A stretch of DNA of 47,519 bases from Actinobacteria bacterium Ga0077541 (GTDB lineage: Bacteria; Actinomycetota; Thermoleophilia; Miltoncostaeales; Miltoncostaeaceae). The position numbers and the translations under genes are program-made. Positions 45,678 to 47,519 of the stretch are shown here, piece by piece; position 1 is the stretch's first letter, and each line of letters begins with the position of its first letter. Location: assembly GCA_001464995.1 (NCBI GenBank), contig LNEQ01000017.1:1-47519 (forward strand), in the 5' to 3' direction. The notes under the pieces were generated by a model that saw only the letters and a list, made by a program, of their open reading frames with translations, was not told where the DNA came from and ran no database searches.

Positions 45678-47501
45678 CTACTCTACGGTTACGGTCTTCG
45701 CCAGGTTGCGCGGCTGATCCACGTTCAGACCGCGCTCCCGGGCGAGCCCGTACGCGAAGATCTGCAGGGGGATCACCGCGGCGATCGGCGACAGCAGCGC
45801 CTGCGTGCGCGGTGCCCAGAGGACGTCGTCGGCGTGCTGCTCGATCTCCTCGTTGCCCTCGGTGGCGACCGCGATCACGCGCGCGCCGCGGGCGCGGACC
45901 TCCTGGATGTTGGAGACCACCTTGTCGAAGACGTGCCCGTCGGTGGCGACGACCACGACGGGCGAGCCCTCCTCGAGCAGGGCGATCGGCCCGTGCTTCA
46001 TCTCCCCCGCGGGGTACGCCTCGGTGGGGATGTAGCTGATCTCCTTGAGCTTCAGCGCCCCCTCGAAGCAGACCGGAACGCCGACGTGGCGGCCGAGGTA
46101 GAGGAAGAAGGGCCGGTCGGCGTAGGTGGCCGCGGTCGCCATCACCTGCTCGGGCGCCGCCGAGGCCAGATACGCCTCCACGACGTCGGGGACCCTGCGC
46201 AGCTCGTCCGCCAGGTCGAGCGCGCCCGCGGAGGTCAGGGCCCACTTCAGCCGTCCGAGCTTGAGGGCGAGCAACGAGAGCGCCATCACCTGGGCCGTGT
46301 GCGTCTTGGTCGCCGCGACGCCGATCTCGAGGCCGGCGCGGGTGTAGAGAACGCCGTCGGCGTCGCGGGTGGCCTGCGAGCCCATGATGTTGGTGAGCGC
46401 CACCACGTGGGCCCCGCGCTCGCGGGCGACGCGCATGGCGGCGAGGGTGTCGGCGGTCTCCCCGCTCTGCGTGATGCCGATGATCAGGTCGCCGGGGCCC
46501 GCCAGGCAGGTGCGGTAGCGGTACTCGGAGGCCACCTCGACGTGGACGGGGATCCTGGCCCAGTCCTCGATCAGGTACCGGCCCACGAGGCCGGCGTGGT
46601 ACGAGGTGCCGCAGGCGACGATGTGGATGCGCTCCACTCGGGCCAGCGTGGGGTCGTCGAGGCCGAGGCCGGCGAGCTCGACCGAGCCGTCGGGGCGCAG
46701 CCGGTCGCCGATCGTGTCCCACAGCGCCGACGGCTGCTCGTGGATCTCCTTGAGCATGAAGGTCTCATAGCCGCCCTTCTCGGCGGCGTCCTCGTCCCAG
46801 TCGACGCGCTCGGCCGGGCGCTCGGGCATCAGGCCCGCCCCGTTCCAGACCGTGTGGCCGCCGGCCTCGAGCACGACGACCTCGTCGTCCTCGATGACCA
46901 TCACGTCCCGGGTCTCGCGCAGGAAGGCGGGGATCGCCGAGGCGACGAACCGCTCCCCGTCGCCCACGCCGAGCACCAGGGCGACCAGGCGGCCAGGCTC
47001 GGAGACGTGCGCGGCGACGAAGGCGAAGTGGCCGCCGAGGCGCGGCAGCACCGCGCGGACGGCGGCGGCGATGTCGCCGGCGTACTCCCGGGCGATCAGG
47101 TGCGGGATGACCTCGGTGTCGGTGTCGGAGGTGAACACGACGCCCTCGTTCTGCAGCTCGGAGCGCAGCTCGAGGTAGTTCTCGATGATCCCGTTCATCA
47201 CCACCAGCACGGAGCCGTCGGCGCTCGAGTGCGGGTGGGCGTTCTCGGTGGTGACCCGGCCGTGGGTGGCCCAGCGGGTGTGGCCGATCCCGGCGGTGGC
47301 GGTCGACCCGCCGTTCAGCCCGGCGGCGGCGCGCAGCTGCGAGAGGTTGCCCACCGCGCGGACCGACTCGGCGATGCCGTCGGAGGCGTCGAGCAACGCG
47401 AACCCGGCCGAGTCGTACCCGCGGTACTCGAGCCTCTCGAGCCCGGTGAGGATCAGCTCACGGCATGGACGCCCGCCGACGTATCCGATGATCCCGCACA
47501 T
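45678..47501 (-). CDS. glmS: Glutamine--fructose-6-phosphate aminotransferase (isomerizing)
   Basis: A 607-residue complete GlmS, the entry enzyme to UDP-GlcNAc and peptidoglycan. The N-terminal glutaminase domain starts MCGIIGYVGG with catalytic Cys2 and has 'EYRGYDSAGFAL', 'GIGHTRWATHG' and 'NGIIENYLELR'. Two SIS isomerase domains follow ('ACGTSYHAGLVGRYLIE', 'GITQSGETADTLAAM', 'YLGRHVGVPVCFEGALKLKEISYIPTEAYPAGEMKHGP'), and the C-terminus is PRNLAKTVTVE, as in the family. A GGGAGGA ribosome binding site (47502-47519 region) precedes ATG 47501. No glmS ribozyme would be expected outside Firmicutes and none can be seen in the 18 bases available. Confidence 0.97.
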   Translation of the reverse strand: MCGIIGYVGGRPCRELILTGLERLEYRGYDSAGFALLDASDGIAESVRAVGNLSQLRAAAGLNGGSTATAGIGHTRWATHGRVTTENAHPHSSADGSVLVVMNGIIENYLELRSELQNEGVVFTSDTDTEVIPHLIAREYAGDIAAAVRAVLPRLGGHFAFVAAHVSEPGRLVALVLGVGDGERFVASAIPAFLRETRDVMVIEDDEVVVLEAGGHTVWNGAGLMPERPAERVDWDEDAAEKGGYETFMLKEIHEQPSALWDTIGDRLRPDGSVELAGLGLDDPTLARVERIHIVACGTSYHAGLVGRYLIEDWARIPVHVEVASEYRYRTCLAGPGDLIIGITQSGETADTLAAMRVARERGAHVVALTNIMGSQATRDADGVLYTRAGLEIGVAATKTHTAQVMALSLLALKLGRLKWALTSAGALDLADELRRVPDVVEAYLASAAPEQVMATAATYADRPFFLYLGRHVGVPVCFEGALKLKEISYIPTEAYPAGEMKHGPIALLEEGSPVVVVATDGHVFDKVVSNIQEVRARGARVIAVATEGNEEIEQHADDVLWAPRTQALLSPIAAVIPLQIFAYGLARERGLNVDQPRNLAKTVTVE

Positions 47502-47519
47502 ACGCGCTTCCTCCCGCAG

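Noticed and set aside
45678-47519. glmS ribozyme or c-di-AMP riboswitch before glmS or the cell-wall hydrolase genes
   Set aside because: Only 18 bases upstream of glmS are available. The leaders before 35035 and 36235 show none of the conserved cores I know for these RNAs.

Overview
The window is a high-GC chromosomal segment of an actinobacterium. The SufR-SufB-SufD-SufC-SufS-SufU order, GTG/TTG (and apparently CTG) starts, TANNNT -10 boxes only 6-7 nt before several start codons (leaderless mRNAs), and secreted 'P-x-VAV...G-x-AVVAW' repeat proteins suggest a deep-branching lineage such as Thermoleophilia. That placement is an inference from gene content. No tRNA, rRNA, CRISPR array, integrase or transposase gene is visible, and no gene-free gap exceeds 300 bases.

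Layout. 1-4332: the end of a lipoprotein-like gene, rpiB, a metallo-beta-lactamase-fold hydrolase, an Mrp/ApbC Fe-S carrier ATPase, a 7Fe ferredoxin and a secreted repeat protein. 4343-7442 (minus): six genes whose five junctions all overlap by 4 nt (thioesterase, amidohydrolase, helical protein, SirB1/transglutaminase-like, SnoaL-like, membrane protein). 7664-16386: a small membrane protein, a SufR-type regulator, a second secreted repeat protein and the SUF operon sufB-sufD-Rieske-sufC-sufS-sufU-sufT-sufA. As given, sufD carries two frame disruptions.

16402-33428 is an accessory catabolic island with visibly more relaxed codon use. It encodes a RidA protein, an HpaB-type FADH2 monooxygenase with its flavin reductase, a one-polypeptide GAF/HATPase/receiver/LuxR regulator, an amidase, two SDR dehydrogenases, a NicX-like 2,5-dihydroxypyridine dioxygenase (ligands H267, H319, D321), a creatininase-fold hydrolase, an ACMSD/PicC-like amidohydrolase, a creatinase-like M24 protein lacking both metal-binding Asp residues, and a complete BMP-type ABC importer. 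My reading is import, hydroxylation, decarboxylation and ring opening of a pyridine-type N-heterocycle, with deformylation and deamidation by enzymes different from the known NicD/NicF set. This is the best candidate for an undescribed system.

33513-38353 is a cell-wall hydrolase block: M23, NlpC/P60, a glucosaminidase-like protein with a dead NlpC/P60 domain, and M15. 38538-47501 holds an RNB exoribonuclease, a PduO-type adenosyltransferase, a CAP-domain protein, a CCA-adding-type nucleotidyltransferase, alanine racemase, bifunctional NAD(P)H-hydrate repair enzyme, AcpS and GlmS.

Outside the island, four related palindromic elements (264-413, 7453-7634, 37628-37679, 38350-38538) lie between genes. 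Their CTAG edges suggest non-autonomous IS630/Tc1-type insertions, and one of them supplies both the stop codon of one gene and the start codon of the next.
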